Shown here: in pieces, positions 39,853 to 50,032 of the stretch
Position numbering within the stretch: position 1 is the first letter of the stretch
Layout: each line of letters starts with the position of its first letter
Source of the DNA: Halobacillus fulvus
GTDB taxonomy: Bacteria; Bacillota; Bacilli; Bacillales; Halobacillaceae
Length of the DNA: 64,000 nucleotides
NCBI GenBank assembly: GCA_004078665.1
Contig: SCFO01000001.1
Span: 150,377 to 214,376 of the forward strand
Direction: 5' to 3'
Notes under the pieces: generated by a model
Seen by the model: the letters and a program-made list of their open reading frames with translations, nothing else
The model's database searches: none
What the model was told of the DNA's origin: nothing
Made by a program: the position numbers and the translations under genes

Positions 39853-39913
39853 AAAATCCCTGCTTTCAGTTGGATTGTATTAGTATGAGCTAATCTCTGG
39901 AAAAATTGCGCGA

Positions 39914-39964
39914 TTGACAAAATGGGTAGACTATATTATTATCATTATTAATAATGATAATAAT
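39914..39964 (+). promoter_or_regulatory. Promoter overlapped by a perfect 30-bp palindrome
   Basis: -35 TTGACA (39914-39919) and -10 TATTAT (39937-39942) are 17 bp apart. ATTATTATCATTATT (39935-39949) is followed by its exact reverse complement (39950-39964). The palindrome covers the -10 and start site, so binding there would block transcription; the HTH protein encoded next is the likely ligand. Confidence 0.85.
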
Positions 39965-39976
39965 GAGGTGAAATCA

Positions 39977-40504
39977 TTGAATTCAAAAGCTCAGCTCATC
40001 ATGCATCCGGTTCGCATGAAAATCATTCAATGCTTATCGCGTGGACCTGCAACCGTATATGAATTATTGGAATGGATCGGAGATGTCCCACAAGCTACTT
40101 TGTATCGCCATCTAAACGAGTTAAAGAAAAACGAAATCATTATGGTAACAGAGGAGAAGAAAATAAGGGGTGCGATAGAAAAAACGTACACCCTGAAACA
40201 GAACGGAGCAAGAATCACAGCGGATGAAGCCGAGGACATTGACATGGAAGAACATTTGCAAATGTTTATGACGTTCTTTGCCACATTGGTTCAAGATATG
40301 GAGAGTTATTTTGAGGGAAAGGTCGATTTTCAGAAGGATACGTTCGGTTACAGTCAATTTGATTTGCATTTGACTGAGGAGGAGTGGGACTCCTTCAAGA
40401 AGGATATGACTGAAATGATGAAACCGTATTTGAAGAATAAACCTACTGATCACACACGTAAAGTATCGATGACGCAAATTTTTATTCCGGATCGGAAAGA
40501 ATAG
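39977..40504 (+). CDS. ArsR/HTH_20-type transcriptional regulator
   Basis: 175 residues from TTG 39977, six bases after GAGGTG. Residues 8-85 form a winged helix-turn-helix: AQLIMHPVRMKIIQCLSRGPATVYELLEWIGDVPQATLYRHLNELKKNEIIMVTEEKKIRGAIEKTYTL. The C-terminal 90 residues are a helical domain that probably dimerises or senses a ligand. It likely represses its own operon through the palindrome upstream. Ten bases separate it from the CPBP protease gene, so they are one operon. Confidence 0.87.
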   Translation: MNSKAQLIMHPVRMKIIQCLSRGPATVYELLEWIGDVPQATLYRHLNELKKNEIIMVTEEKKIRGAIEKTYTLKQNGARITADEAEDIDMEEHLQMFMTFFATLVQDMESYFEGKVDFQKDTFGYSQFDLHLTEEEWDSFKKDMTEMMKPYLKNKPTDHTRKVSMTQIFIPDRKE

Positions 40505-40513
40505 AGGGATGAG

Positions 40514-41221
40514 ATGAATAAGCATTGGAAGATCGCTTTAGTGCTCGGCGTATTTGGCCTGATCGGGGGATATTTCACCGCTGAGAGCACATTGAATTCC
40601 GGATTTATTGACATCCCTGATCCTTCTTTATTTAGAATCATTACCATTATACAGACTGGTGTTTTGACTTTTCTTCTCAGCTGGGCTGGTCTATGGCTGA
40701 TGCAGCGAACACCTTTATCACTCTATAAGCGAAATAGTATTATACCTGCTCTTATCATGGGAATCGGTGTAGGGTTTGTTATACAGGGATCCGACGCTCT
40801 GCTGTTTATCAACTGGTTGCCGGAATTGGCGTCCCTTGGTGGAGAGACTTCTTTAAATGCTCTTTTACTGGGGGTGTTCTACGGCGGTGTCGTCGAAGAA
40901 GTGATGATGCGCTTGTTTCTGATGACCTTCACTATATTCCTTTTCTTAAAAATCAAGAAGCGCGAATCCCTTTCAGGAACGTATTACTGGATCGCTATTA
41001 TCGTTACGAGTTTTATTTTTGCAGTGGGACACTTGCCTGCGAACATTGCCATTTTCGGGGAACTCTCTGTCGTTGTCCTTTTTAGAGCTTTATTTCTTAA
41101 TGCAATCGGAGGAATATTTTACGGGTATCTTTTCTGGAAGTATGGACTGTTCTTCAGTGTCATTGCTCATATGGTGACACATATAGCGATGCAGCTTTTG
41201 TGGATCCCGCTCTTTAATTAA
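40514..41221 (+). CDS. CPBP-family intramembrane metalloprotease
   Basis: 235 residues with about seven membrane helices. The CPBP (CAAX protease/bacteriocin-processing, PF02517) motifs are present: EEVMMR (Glu128, Glu129, Arg133), FAVGHLP with His173, and the third motif NAIGGIFYGYLFWKYG followed by HMVTH. Family members process peptides or act in bacteriocin self-immunity. It is co-transcribed with the HTH regulator, and no bacteriocin gene is nearby. Confidence 0.88.
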   Translation: MNKHWKIALVLGVFGLIGGYFTAESTLNSGFIDIPDPSLFRIITIIQTGVLTFLLSWAGLWLMQRTPLSLYKRNSIIPALIMGIGVGFVIQGSDALLFINWLPELASLGGETSLNALLLGVFYGGVVEEVMMRLFLMTFTIFLFLKIKKRESLSGTYYWIAIIVTSFIFAVGHLPANIAIFGELSVVVLFRALFLNAIGGIFYGYLFWKYGLFFSVIAHMVTHIAMQLLWIPLFN

Positions 41222-41267
41222 AAGTTAAAAGTCGGTGGATTAATCTAAATGGAAAGAGGAGAAAAAC

Positions 41268-42209
41268 ATGGGATCGGTACAAATTGTTACGAATGGATAC
41301 AAACTTGCAGGGACATTAAGCGTTCCTGAGAATCCTAATGGGAAATCTGTATTGATTCTCCCAGGATCTGGTGGGGTTGATCAAGACGGGAATCATAAAA
41401 AGTTTCCTTCCAATTTGTATAAAGATTTATCGGATAAGCTGAATCATTATGGTTTTACGACGCTCCGGTTTCACAAAAGAGGAGTCGGTGAAAGTGAAGG
41501 GAGCTATATAGATACAGGGTTTTACGATTTTATCAACGATGCAAGAGAGTGGCTCCGTTTTTTAAAGAGCCATACTCCACAAAATAAAGTATTCATCCTT
41601 GGTCACAGTGAAGGAGCCTTGCAGGGACCAGCCGTTTTGAATCAAGAGCCGGCGGACGGGTTGATTTTCTTATGTGGATCGACACAAAATGGGAAGGACT
41701 TACTGAAATATCAAAACCGTTTAGTTCGGAAAGAAATACGAGAGGTGTCCGGGTTTAAAGGTCTTTTCTTCAAAATGTTGAAAGTCGATCAAAAAATTGA
41801 AAAGCAGTCTTCTACTTTAACCAATAAAATCAATCATACGGATGAAAGTTCCTTCAGATTTAGAGGGGCTAAAATAAATGCAAAATGGATCAGAGAACAA
41901 TCGCAGTACGATGTGAAGGATGAGTTGAAACGTCTCAATGTTCCTGTGCTCGCCATCAGTGGCGGAAAAGATGTGCAAGTAGAGGAAGAGGCGGCTGCAC
42001 GTGTGAAGGAGCTTGTACATGGACCTGCTGTAGCCAAAGTGCTGAAGGACATGAACCATGTGTTGAGAAGATTCGATGGTGATCATTCCTTGCTGAAGCT
42101 GCATAAAGAGTACCGGAAAACTTTTCCAGAGGATATACATCCTGAATTGATGGCAACGATCATCGAATGGCTTGATGATCCGGCTCTTTCCAAAGTTGGA
42201 CCCCGGTGA
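41268..42209 (+). CDS. Alpha/beta-fold hydrolase
   Basis: 313 residues. Oxyanion-region LPGSGGVDQDG at 31-41, nucleophile elbow GHSEGA with Ser114, acid in ISGGKDVQV and histidine in DMNHVLR complete an alpha/beta hydrolase triad. A helical lid lies between about 150 and 215. Substrate cannot be told. It begins 46 bases after the CPBP gene with its own AAAGAGGAG site and may share the operon. The frame remains open for 39 codons after the stop. Confidence 0.87.
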   Translation: MGSVQIVTNGYKLAGTLSVPENPNGKSVLILPGSGGVDQDGNHKKFPSNLYKDLSDKLNHYGFTTLRFHKRGVGESEGSYIDTGFYDFINDAREWLRFLKSHTPQNKVFILGHSEGALQGPAVLNQEPADGLIFLCGSTQNGKDLLKYQNRLVRKEIREVSGFKGLFFKMLKVDQKIEKQSSTLTNKINHTDESSFRFRGAKINAKWIREQSQYDVKDELKRLNVPVLAISGGKDVQVEEEAAARVKELVHGPAVAKVLKDMNHVLRRFDGDHSLLKLHKEYRKTFPEDIHPELMATIIEWLDDPALSKVGPR

Positions 42210-42280
42210 TTAGAACGCCATCAGACGGAGATTGGTTTGGAAGCTCAAGATCTGCCGAAAATAACGGAAATCGAGGAGGA

Positions 42281-42355
42281 AATTCACTCTCATAGCTTTT
42301 TGGCTCTGACACATAATAAGCCAGGCTAACAGCCAATTCATTATGGGAGTGAATT
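42281..42355 (+). promoter_or_regulatory. Long stem that hides the ribosome site of the 55-residue gene
   Basis: AATTCACTCTCAT (42281-42293) pairs with ATGGGAGTGAATT (42343-42355) over 13 bp with one G-U pair. The right arm contains GGGAGTG, the ribosome site of the next gene. A GGCT/AGCC hairpin lies in the 49-base loop. Candidate translation switch. Confidence 0.6.
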
Positions 42356-42359
42356 CACA

Positions 42360-42527
42360 ATGAAGAAAAACAATATCCAATGGCTTCCGATCATCGCGTC
42401 AGTCGGTGTAGGTGCTGCAACCTATAGCATGATGACGGGTCAAGGCGGCCAATTACAGAGCATTCTGCCGAACCTTGCGAATATGTCTTCCGGACGTAAT
42501 CAGCAAAGCTCGTTTTTGAACCAGTAA
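42360..42527 (+). CDS. 55-residue protein with membrane-like N-terminus
   Basis: ATG 42360 opens a frame too short to have been obvious: a basic start (KKNNIQ), a short hydrophobic part (WLPIIASVGVGAATYSMM), and a Gln/Asn/Ser-rich tail (LPNLANMSSGRNQQSSFLNQ). GGGAGTG lies nine bases upstream. It may be membrane-anchored or exported. A terminator follows. No family recognised, but small proteins of this kind are common in Bacillaceae. Confidence 0.65.
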   Translation: MKKNNIQWLPIIASVGVGAATYSMMTGQGGQLQSILPNLANMSSGRNQQSSFLNQ

Positions 42528-42545
42528 CGGATTTCCTTCCATTAT

Positions 42546-42575
42546 AATAGCCGGTCTCTTAGGAGGCCGGTTATT
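42546..42575 (+). terminator. Terminator after 55-residue gene
   Basis: AATAGCCGG, 12-base loop, CCGGTTATT, then TTC. One G-U pair in a 9-bp stem. Confidence 0.75.
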
Positions 42576-42733
42576 TTCATCATTCTTTCCGATTGTTTTT
42601 ATGGTGGAACTCCTATAGTATATCGTTAGACCAAAATAAATACCTGAGAATCGGAAAATGAGGTTTGAACACCTTCTTTTTAGGATAGGATATGGAAAGG
42701 TGACAGAACTACGTTTAATGGGAAGGGTGCTTT

Positions 42734-43717
42734 ATGGAAAATCAAAATGGGAATATCGTATTTTTCCCTAAATGGAAAGCAAACCTTGAGAAAAAAGGTT
42801 TGGAAGCTTTCAAAGAGAAAAGGTTCCAGGAGGCTGTAGAGCTTTTAGAACCGTTAGTTGAACATAAGGTCGCCTCTGAAAATGTGGTGACAGGTTTAGT
42901 CATGTCTTGGACAGAGCTCGGACAATTTGATGAAGCGGAGGAGCTGTGCCGCTATAAGATGAAAGAAAGTTTAGAGCCGGCTTATTATCACTACTTACAT
43001 ATGTACATAACAATTTTGTTCCAGAGAAACAGGTATCAGGAAATTGTCGATCTTTTAGATGAAGTATTTGAATCCGAGAACATCCCTCATCAAAGCCGGA
43101 CACAGCTGTGGCAGATGTATGAAGTGAGCAGGAAATTGCTTGAGGATCATCAAAGAGAGCAGGGTGCTAAAGGCAAAGAGGACTTTTTTAAAGCCTTAGA
43201 GTCAGATGACATTCAAAATCAATGGAGATGCATCACCCAGTTGAAAAAACAGGATCCTACTCCGTACAAGTCGGAATTTATCGTTTTGTTAACTACTCCA
43301 GGGGTACATCCCATTTTGAAGACGGCCATCATCGAGTGGTTGAGAGATTTCGGTGTGAATGAGTCGATTCGTGTCGAGAAGTTTGGGAAGTCGTTCGAAA
43401 TCAATCCGAATGAATTGAACCAGTTCGAGACTGACTATATGCTGAAGCAAATACAGTTTAGACTTAGTCATATCGAACAAAGTAACCCGACGATGTATGA
43501 AATGATCACCCGTTTGTTGTTCAGGTATTGTTACGTACGCTACCCGCTCTTACCAGATGAGGAGGAAGTGGCCCCCATTGTAGAATCGCTTAAACAAATA
43601 GGTCATCAATATTTCCAACTCCCATATGAAGGGGAAACGTCAGAAGAAGTTCAAAAGTATAAGGAAGAAATTGAGTTGTGTGAACAGCATTATTCATTAT
43701 TAGTCGGAGATTCTTAA
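42734..43717 (+). CDS. ysoA: TPR-repeat protein YsoA
   Basis: 327 residues from ATG 42734 behind GGGAAGGG. Residues 15-140 are TPR-like helix pairs (FKEKRFQEAVELLEPLVEHK; WTELGQFDEAEELCRYKM; RNRYQEIVDLLDEVFE); the rest is helical (LLTTPGVHPILKTAIIEWLRDFGVNESIRVEKFG). B. subtilis has ysoA directly before tig, as here. Probably a protein-interaction scaffold; no known partner. Confidence 0.82.
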   Translation: MENQNGNIVFFPKWKANLEKKGLEAFKEKRFQEAVELLEPLVEHKVASENVVTGLVMSWTELGQFDEAEELCRYKMKESLEPAYYHYLHMYITILFQRNRYQEIVDLLDEVFESENIPHQSRTQLWQMYEVSRKLLEDHQREQGAKGKEDFFKALESDDIQNQWRCITQLKKQDPTPYKSEFIVLLTTPGVHPILKTAIIEWLRDFGVNESIRVEKFGKSFEINPNELNQFETDYMLKQIQFRLSHIEQSNPTMYEMITRLLFRYCYVRYPLLPDEEEVAPIVESLKQIGHQYFQLPYEGETSEEVQKYKEEIELCEQHYSLLVGDS

Positions 43718-43749
43718 CCGTTTATTCGCAATGCATCTTAAGACATTTC

Positions 43750-43777
43750 TTGAAAGGCTAATCGTTTATGTTATAAT
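43750..43777 (+). promoter_or_regulatory. Sigma-A promoter for tig
   Basis: -35 TTGAAA (43750-43755) and -10 TATAAT (43772-43777) with 16-bp spacing, about 100 bases before the tig start. Confidence 0.8.
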
Positions 43778-43880
43778 ATAGTGGTTGCAAAAAAGATTCG
43801 TATGTAGATAGGTTCATAGGATCAACGAAAAAATCGTCTTTAGGGCGAAATGAAAGAATAGATGTTGGAGGGAATTTTTT

Positions 43881-45167
43881 ATGTCAGCAAAATGGGAAAA
43901 ACAAGAAGGCAATCAGGGTACGTTAACTGTAGAAGTATCGGCAAGTGAATTTGACCAGGCCCTTGATCAAGCTTTTAAAAAAGTAGTGAAGCAGGTTCAA
44001 GTACCTGGATTCCGTAAAGGAAAAGTACCTCGTAAACTTTTCGAACAGCGTTTCGGTGTAGAATCTCTTTATCAAGATGCTCTTGATATCGTTCTTCCGA
44101 AAGCATACACGGAAGCTGTCGAAGAAACTGGAATCGAGCCGGTTGATCAGCCTGAAGTCGATGTACAGAAAATCGAAAAAGGCGAAGGCGTTGTTTTCAC
44201 TGCAGAAGTTACAGTGAAACCAGAAGTGAAGCTTGGCGAATACAAAGGTCTTGAAGTTGAAGAGCTAAGCACAGAAGTAACAGATGAAGACGTTGAGAAT
44301 GAATTGAAGCAGCTTCAAGAGAAACAAGCAGAGCTAGTCGTCAAAGAAGAAGGCGAAGTTGAAAACGGCGATACAGTCGTGATGGACTTTGAAGGATTCG
44401 TTGACGGAGAAGCCTTCGAAGGCGGACAAGCAGACAACTACTCTCTAGAAGTAGGTTCTGGTTCCTTCATCCCTGGTTTCGAAGAGCAGCTTGAAGGTAA
44501 GAAAGCAGGAGAAGAAGCAGATGTAGTCGTGACGTTCCCAGAAGAATATCACGCGGAAGATCTTGCGGGTAAAGAAGCAACGTTCAAAGTGAAACTTCAT
44601 GAAGTAAAAGGAAAAGAGCTTCCTGAACTTGATGACGAATTCGCGAAAGATGTCGATGAAGATGTCGAATCTCTTGAAGAGCTTAAGACGAAAACTCGCG
44701 AACGCCTAGAAGAGCAGAAGAAAACAGAAGCAGACAATCAAAAGCGTGATTCCCTAGTGAAGCAAGCTTCTGAAAATGCTGAAGTAGAAATTCCAGAAGC
44801 AATGGTGAACACTGAGCTTGACCGTATGGTTCAGGAATTCGAACAGCGTCTGCAAATGCAAGGTATGACGAAAGATATGTACTTCCAGTTTACTGGACAA
44901 GACGAAGATGCACTTCGCGAGCAGATGAAAGAAGATGCTGGCAAGCGCGTGAAAACGAACTTGACGCTTGAAGCAATCTCTCAGGCAGAAAATGTCGAAG
45001 TTTCTGATGAAGACGTGAATGCTGAACTTGAGAACATGGCTTCTATGTACCAAACAGATGTGGCACAACTGACACAAATGCTTGGTGGCAACACAGACAT
45101 GATTAAAGAAGATCTTAAAGTTCGTAAAGCAATCGACGTTCTAGTCGAAAACAGCGAATCTAAATAA
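43881..45167 (+). CDS. tig: Trigger factor, ribosome-associated chaperone
   Basis: 428 residues, full length. The N-terminal ribosome-binding domain carries [19 protein letters not shown] (the GFRxGKxP signature, residues 36-55); a FKBP-type peptidyl-prolyl isomerase domain spans about 160-245 ([43 protein letters not shown]); the C-terminal helical chaperone domain follows. It binds nascent chains at the ribosome exit. Strongly acidic, as expected in a halotolerant bacterium. Stands alone between promoter and terminator, next to clpX. Confidence 0.98.
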   Translation: MSAKWEKQEGNQGTLTVEVSASEFDQALDQAFKKVVKQVQVPGFRKGKVPRKLFEQRFGVESLYQDALDIVLPKAYTEAVEETGIEPVDQPEVDVQKIEKGEGVVFTAEVTVKPEVKLGEYKGLEVEELSTEVTDEDVENELKQLQEKQAELVVKEEGEVENGDTVVMDFEGFVDGEAFEGGQADNYSLEVGSGSFIPGFEEQLEGKKAGEEADVVVTFPEEYHAEDLAGKEATFKVKLHEVKGKELPELDDEFAKDVDEDVESLEELKTKTRERLEEQKKTEADNQKRDSLVKQASENAEVEIPEAMVNTELDRMVQEFEQRLQMQGMTKDMYFQFTGQDEDALREQMKEDAGKRVKTNLTLEAISQAENVEVSDEDVNAELENMASMYQTDVAQLTQMLGGNTDMIKEDLKVRKAIDVLVENSESK

Positions 45168-45174
45168 TGATCAA

Positions 45175-45207
45175 AGAAGACAAGGTGAACTTTTCACCTT
45201 GTCTTCT
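45175..45207 (+). terminator. Terminator after tig
   Basis: AGAAGACAAGGTGAA, three-base loop, TTCACCTTGTCTTCT: perfect 15-bp stem. The tail CCTATATTTTC is only moderately T-rich. Confidence 0.8.
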
Positions 45208-45491
45208 CCTATATTTTCATTCTTGTCACGTATAAGAAGTGGAATCACTGGTTAACATGATTATACTTCCACCGTCTTACATACACTAACACTGATATCC
45301 TTTTGTTTGACTTATTCAAGAGTTATCTACATAATGAGGGTGGTGCAAAAGAGCTCGCACACCTCTGAATAGGTATTGCTTTTTTGTTTGGAGTTATTTT
45401 GATATGATGAGCAAAAGACACTGAATCGTTTAAGTCGTATCTTAAAACTTCAGTCGCAATGATTGCGTCATTTTATTAAGGGGTGAAATGA
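45208..45491 (+). promoter_or_regulatory. Gap before clpX with weak hairpin and promoter region
   Basis: Contains GAGGGTG...CACCTC pairing around 45338-45366 and an AT-rich promoter-like region ending in TATGAT near 45403, about 90 bases before clpX. I see no confident -35 box, no gene, and no recognisable riboswitch. Confidence 0.4.
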
Positions 45492-46769
45492 ATGTTTAAA
45501 TTTAACGATGAAAAAGGGCAGTTGAAATGTTCCTTCTGCGGAAAGAGTCAGGAACAAGTTCGTAAGCTTGTCGCAGGACCTGGCGTATATATTTGTGATG
45601 AATGTATTGAATTGTGTACGGAAATTGTAGAAGAAGAGCTTGGTAACGAAGAAGAGGTAGAATTCAAGGAGGTTCCGAAACCACAGGAAATCCGCGAAAT
45701 TCTAAATGATTACGTGATCGGACAGGATCAGGCGAAGAAAAACCTTTCTGTAGCCGTTTACAACCACTACAAGCGTATTAATGCAGGTGTTAAGAATGAT
45801 GATGTGGAACTTGCGAAAAGTAACATCCTCATGCTTGGACCTACTGGTAGCGGTAAGACGCTTCTAGCACAGACGCTTGCTCGTATCCTGAACGTTCCAT
45901 TTGCAATCGCAGATGCCACGTCACTTACAGAAGCTGGTTACGTCGGGGAAGATGTTGAAAACATTCTTCTGAAACTGATCCAGGCAGCGGATTATGATGT
46001 AGAAAAAGCTGAAAAAGGAATCATCTACATTGACGAAATCGATAAAGTGGCTCGTAAATCCGAGAACCCATCGATTACGCGTGACGTATCAGGTGAAGGT
46101 GTTCAACAGGCATTGCTTAAGATCCTTGAAGGCACACAAGCTAGTGTTCCTCCACAAGGTGGACGTAAGCATCCTCATCAAGAATTCATCCAAATCGATA
46201 CGACAAATGTCCTGTTTATCGTTGGGGGTGCATTTGATGGAATCGACCAGATCATCAAACGCCGCCTAGGTAAAAAAGTAATCGGGTTCGGTTCTGAACA
46301 GGCATCCAATGAGTCTGAGAAGAAAGAACTTCTTACAAAAGTTCTTCCGGAAGATCTGTTGAGCTACGGTCTGATCCCAGAATTCATCGGTCGTCTTCCA
46401 GTCATCGGAAGCTTGGAACAGCTGGATGAAGATGCGCTTGTCGAGATTTTGACAAAACCGAAGAATGCGCTAGTGAAGCAGTATCAAAAGCTCTTCCAAA
46501 TCGACCATGTCGAATTGGAAATCGAAGAAGATGCGCTTCGTGAGATTTCACGACTTGCCATCGAGCGTAAGACCGGTGCACGTGGACTTAGATCGATCAT
46601 CGAAGGCATTATGCTTGATGTTATGTATGAGCTACCGTCTCGTGATGATATCGAGAAGTGCATTATTACGAAAGAAACAGTCATAGCGGAAAATGGTCGC
46701 CCGAAACTTATTTTGACTGACGGCACAGTGGAAGATCAAAGCAAAGAATCTCCTAAGGAAAGTGCATAA
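45492..46769 (+). CDS. clpX: ClpX, ATP-binding subunit of ClpXP protease
   Basis: 425 residues. An N-terminal zinc domain ([14 protein letters not shown] ... ICDECIELC) recognises substrates and adaptors; the AAA+ module has Walker A GPTGSGKT, Walker [10 protein letters not shown], and the pore-loop YVGEDVEN context; sensor 2 lies in GARGLR. An IGF-type loop contacting ClpP is present (KVIGFG). It unfolds tagged proteins and feeds them to ClpP. In B. subtilis lonB follows; here lonA does. Confidence 0.98.
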   Translation: MFKFNDEKGQLKCSFCGKSQEQVRKLVAGPGVYICDECIELCTEIVEEELGNEEEVEFKEVPKPQEIREILNDYVIGQDQAKKNLSVAVYNHYKRINAGVKNDDVELAKSNILMLGPTGSGKTLLAQTLARILNVPFAIADATSLTEAGYVGEDVENILLKLIQAADYDVEKAEKGIIYIDEIDKVARKSENPSITRDVSGEGVQQALLKILEGTQASVPPQGGRKHPHQEFIQIDTTNVLFIVGGAFDGIDQIIKRRLGKKVIGFGSEQASNESEKKELLTKVLPEDLLSYGLIPEFIGRLPVIGSLEQLDEDALVEILTKPKNALVKQYQKLFQIDHVELEIEEDALREISRLAIERKTGARGLRSIIEGIMLDVMYELPSRDDIEKCIITKETVIAENGRPKLILTDGTVEDQSKESPKESA

Positions 46770-46794
46770 TACACTTTTAGATGCCTTGAACATC

Positions 46795-46827
46795 GAAGCC
46801 GCGCTACGCTAACTGTAGCGCGGCTTC
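46795..46827 (+). terminator. Strong stem after clpX
   Basis: GAAGCCGCGCTAC, loop GCTAACT, GTAGCGCGGCTTC: perfect 13-bp GC-rich stem. The following ATGTTT is a poor T-run, so read-through to lonA is possible. Confidence 0.75.
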
Positions 46828-47029
46828 ATGTTTAAGGAGAGAAACAATAGCAATCACAAGGATGAAATCGATGGTTCCCGCTCATAATAGGCATATCATT
46901 CTGTAACCCCTTGACGTTATGGTCCAAAGGGGTTTCGGTGTTGGAATACATCGGTATCCTTGCGTTTACTTTCCAAAAGGTTTTATATATGATTAGATTA
47001 CGTATCGGCATTATCCGGAGGTGTTAATA

Positions 47030-49360
47030 ATGACAGAAAAACGACGAACTCAAATCCCCCTCCTTCCATTAAGAGGACTTTTAGTCTATCCTTCCATGGT
47101 GCTCCATCTGGATGTGGGTCGTGAAAAGTCTGTCCAGGCGCTGGAACAGGCCATGATGGATGATAATGAAATTTTCCTTGTATCTCAAAAAGAAGTGAAT
47201 ATTGATGAACCTTCGTCAGATGACATGTATACAGTAGGTACAGTGGCACGTGTCAAACAAATGGTGAAACTGCCGAATGGGACGAATCGGGTGCTCGTAG
47301 AAGGACTCTACCGCGCAGCGATTGAAAAGCTGAACGATGAAGAAGAGTTTTATCAGGCGGACATTAAAAAGCTTGCAGATCAGCATGAAGATAAGAATGA
47401 AGAAGAAGCATTAATGCGCACGCTGATCAATCAATTTGAAAAATATGTTAACGTTTCAAAGAAAGTCAGTCAGGAAACGTACAATACCGTTGCGGATATT
47501 GATGAACCGAGTCATCTTGCGGATATGGTGACGTCCCATCTGCCGATTAAGCTTAAAGAAAAACAGGATATTCTGGAGACAGACAATGTGAAGCAACGTC
47601 TTCAGAAATTGATCGAACTGATCGGCAACGAACGAGAGGTTCTTCAAATTGAGCAAAAAATCGGCCAGCGTGTGAAAAAGTCGATGGAGAAAACTCAAAA
47701 AGAATATTACTTACGCGAACAAATGAAGGCGATCCAGAATGAACTTGGGGACAAGGATGGGAAATCCGGTGAAGTCGCCCAGTTAAGAGAAAAAATCGAA
47801 GAAGCCAGCATGCCAGAGCGCGTCGAGACGATTGCATATAAGGAACTTGGTCGTTATGAAAAAGTTCCACAAAGTTCGGCTGAAAGCTCTGTCATCCGAA
47901 ACTATATCGAGTGGCTGGTCTCCTTGCCATGGTCTTCTGAAACAGAAGATAACCTTGATGTAAAACACGCCGAAAAGATACTTGATGAGGACCACTACGG
48001 CTTGGAAAAAGTGAAAGAACGTGTGTTGGAATACATTGCTGTCCAAAAACTGACCGAATCCATCAACGGTCCTATTTTGTGTCTCGTGGGGCCACCGGGC
48101 GTCGGAAAGACTTCTTTGGCGAAATCCATCGCTCGTGCCATTAACCGCAAGTTTGTGCGTATTTCACTTGGTGGTGTCCGCGATGAAGCAGAAATCCGCG
48201 GTCACAGAAGAACGTACATCGGGGCTATGCCTGGACGTATCATTCAAGGGATGAAACGTGCGGAAACGGTGAACCCCGTCTTCCTTCTGGATGAGATTGA
48301 TAAAATGGCCAGCGATTTCAGAGGAGACCCATCTTCTGCGATGCTTGAAGTGTTAGATCCTGAGCAGAACAGTACGTTCAGTGACCATTTCATTGAGGAG
48401 CATTATGATCTGTCCAAAGTGATGTTCGTGGCGACAGCTAACAATATCGCATCCATTCCTGGCCCGCTGAGAGACCGGATGGAAGTTATCACCATCGCAG
48501 GTTATACCGAAGTGGAAAAAGTAGAGATTGCGAAAGAGCACTTAATCCCTAAACAGATTAAAACGAACGGATTGAATAAGAATCAAATTCAACTTCGTGA
48601 AGATGCGCTATTAAAGCTGATTCGGATGTACACGAGAGAAGCGGGCGTCAGGAGCCTGGAACGTGAAATTGCAAGCATTTGTCGTAAAGCTGCCAAAATC
48701 ATCGTATCCGGCGAGAAGCAACGCGTCGTTGTAACAGAAAAGCAGCTGGAAGCTCTACTCGGACGTCCGAAATTCCGTTACGGTCAAGCCGAATTGGAAG
48801 ATCAGGTAGGAGCAGCTACAGGGCTTGCGTATACGACAGCAGGCGGAGATACGTTGTCGATCGAAGTGTCCATTTATTCTGGTAAAGGCAACCTCACGCT
48901 TACTGGTAAACTGGGAGATGTCATGAAGGAGTCTGCTCAGGCAGCCTTCAGCTATATCCGTTCTCGCGCTCAGGAGTTGAATATCGATCCTGACTTTGTA
49001 GAGAAGAATGACATTCACATCCACGTCCCGGAAGGAGCCACCCCTAAAGATGGGCCGTCTGCAGGAATTACGATGGCGACCGCTTTAGTTTCATCTCTTA
49101 CGGGCCGACCGGTCAGAAAAGAAGTAGGGATGACAGGGGAAATCACGCTTCGGGGTCGGGTGTTGCCAATCGGCGGTTTGAAAGAAAAATCACTGAGTGC
49201 ACACAGAGCGGGATTGACGACGATCATTATCCCTGCAGATAATGAGAAAGATTTAGAAGATATTCCAGAGAGTGTTCGTAAGGGCTTGACCTTTATTCCT
49301 GTTAAACACTTGGATGAAGTATTAGAGAAAGCGTTAGTGGAGGAAACTTATGAAGGTTAA
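47030..49360 (+). CDS. lonA: Lon protease LonA
   Basis: 776 residues from ATG 47030 behind GGAGGTG. N-terminal LON substrate-binding domain ([34 protein letters not shown]), AAA+ domain with Walker [10 protein letters not shown] and Walker B FLLDEIDK, and a C-terminal serine protease with the Ser-Lys dyad ([14 protein letters not shown] and a Lys in the [14 protein letters not shown] segment). Degrades misfolded and regulatory proteins. Its last 11 bases overlap ysxC, so the two are coupled. Gap to clpX is only 260 bases, with no lonB. Confidence 0.98.
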   Translation: MTEKRRTQIPLLPLRGLLVYPSMVLHLDVGREKSVQALEQAMMDDNEIFLVSQKEVNIDEPSSDDMYTVGTVARVKQMVKLPNGTNRVLVEGLYRAAIEKLNDEEEFYQADIKKLADQHEDKNEEEALMRTLINQFEKYVNVSKKVSQETYNTVADIDEPSHLADMVTSHLPIKLKEKQDILETDNVKQRLQKLIELIGNEREVLQIEQKIGQRVKKSMEKTQKEYYLREQMKAIQNELGDKDGKSGEVAQLREKIEEASMPERVETIAYKELGRYEKVPQSSAESSVIRNYIEWLVSLPWSSETEDNLDVKHAEKILDEDHYGLEKVKERVLEYIAVQKLTESINGPILCLVGPPGVGKTSLAKSIARAINRKFVRISLGGVRDEAEIRGHRRTYIGAMPGRIIQGMKRAETVNPVFLLDEIDKMASDFRGDPSSAMLEVLDPEQNSTFSDHFIEEHYDLSKVMFVATANNIASIPGPLRDRMEVITIAGYTEVEKVEIAKEHLIPKQIKTNGLNKNQIQLREDALLKLIRMYTREAGVRSLEREIASICRKAAKIIVSGEKQRVVVTEKQLEALLGRPKFRYGQAELEDQVGAATGLAYTTAGGDTLSIEVSIYSGKGNLTLTGKLGDVMKESAQAAFSYIRSRAQELNIDPDFVEKNDIHIHVPEGATPKDGPSAGITMATALVSSLTGRPVRKEVGMTGEITLRGRVLPIGGLKEKSLSAHRAGLTTIIIPADNEKDLEDIPESVRKGLTFIPVKHLDEVLEKALVEETYEG

Positions 49361-49937
49361 TTCAGCAGACATTGTCATTAGTGCTGCAAGTAAAAAGCAA
49401 TACCCTAAAGAGCCGATTCCTGAAATCGCTCTGGCCGGACGCTCAAATGTCGGGAAATCCTCGTTCATCAACCGGATGATCCAACGAAAGAACTTGGCCC
49501 GTACATCATCAAAACCCGGAAAGACGCAGACGTTGAATTTTTATATCATCAATGATCGCTTTCATTTTGTCGATGTACCTGGATATGGTTATGCAAAGGT
49601 ATCCAAAAAGGAGCGCGCAAAATGGGGGCGGATGATGGAGGAGTATTTCACAGAAAGAGAGCAGTTGCGTGCAACTGCTCTGATCATCGATGTCCGCCAT
49701 AAGCCGACAGAAGATGATGTGCTCATGTATGACTTCTTGAAGCATTTCGGATTACCGGTCATGGTCATTGCTACGAAGCTTGATAAAATTAAAAAAGGTC
49801 AGCGGAGTAAACAGCTGAAAATGATCAGGGAAGTACTCGAAATTGAAGATGAAGACGATTTAATTCCTTTTTCCTCTGAAACAGGAGAAGGAAAAGACGT
49901 GGCGTGGAGAACGATGCTCCGTCATTTGAACTTATAA
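49350..49937 (+). CDS. ysxC: Ribosome-assembly GTPase YsxC (EngB)
   Basis: 195 residues. GTPase motifs: G1 [11 protein letters not shown]2 region [11 protein letters not shown]3 DVPGYG, G4 TKLDK, and G5 FSSETGEG. Essential factor for assembly of the large ribosomal subunit in B. subtilis. It overlaps lonA by 11 bases, as in B. subtilis, and a terminator follows. Confidence 0.97.
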   Translation: MKVNSADIVISAASKKQYPKEPIPEIALAGRSNVGKSSFINRMIQRKNLARTSSKPGKTQTLNFYIINDRFHFVDVPGYGYAKVSKKERAKWGRMMEEYFTEREQLRATALIIDVRHKPTEDDVLMYDFLKHFGLPVMVIATKLDKIKKGQRSKQLKMIREVLEIEDEDDLIPFSSETGEGKDVAWRTMLRHLNL

Positions 49938-49944
49938 ATGCCAA

Positions 49945-49976
49945 AGCCGCTTCTTAACAAAAAGGAGCGGTTTTTT
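49945..49976 (+). terminator. Terminator after ysxC
   Basis: GCCGCTTC and GGAGCGGT-side pairing (CCGCT with AGCGG), then TTTTTT. Confidence 0.78.
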
Positions 49977-50032
49977 CATAGTTTAAAAGGGGATCAACAA
50001 GAGCCTATAATGAAATCGGAGGAGAGAAGGCT

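Noticed and set aside
42663-42690. Sigma-B-like promoter before ysoA (GTTTGA, 14 bases, GGATAG)
   Set aside because: Both boxes deviate from consensus and AT-rich sequence makes such matches frequent.
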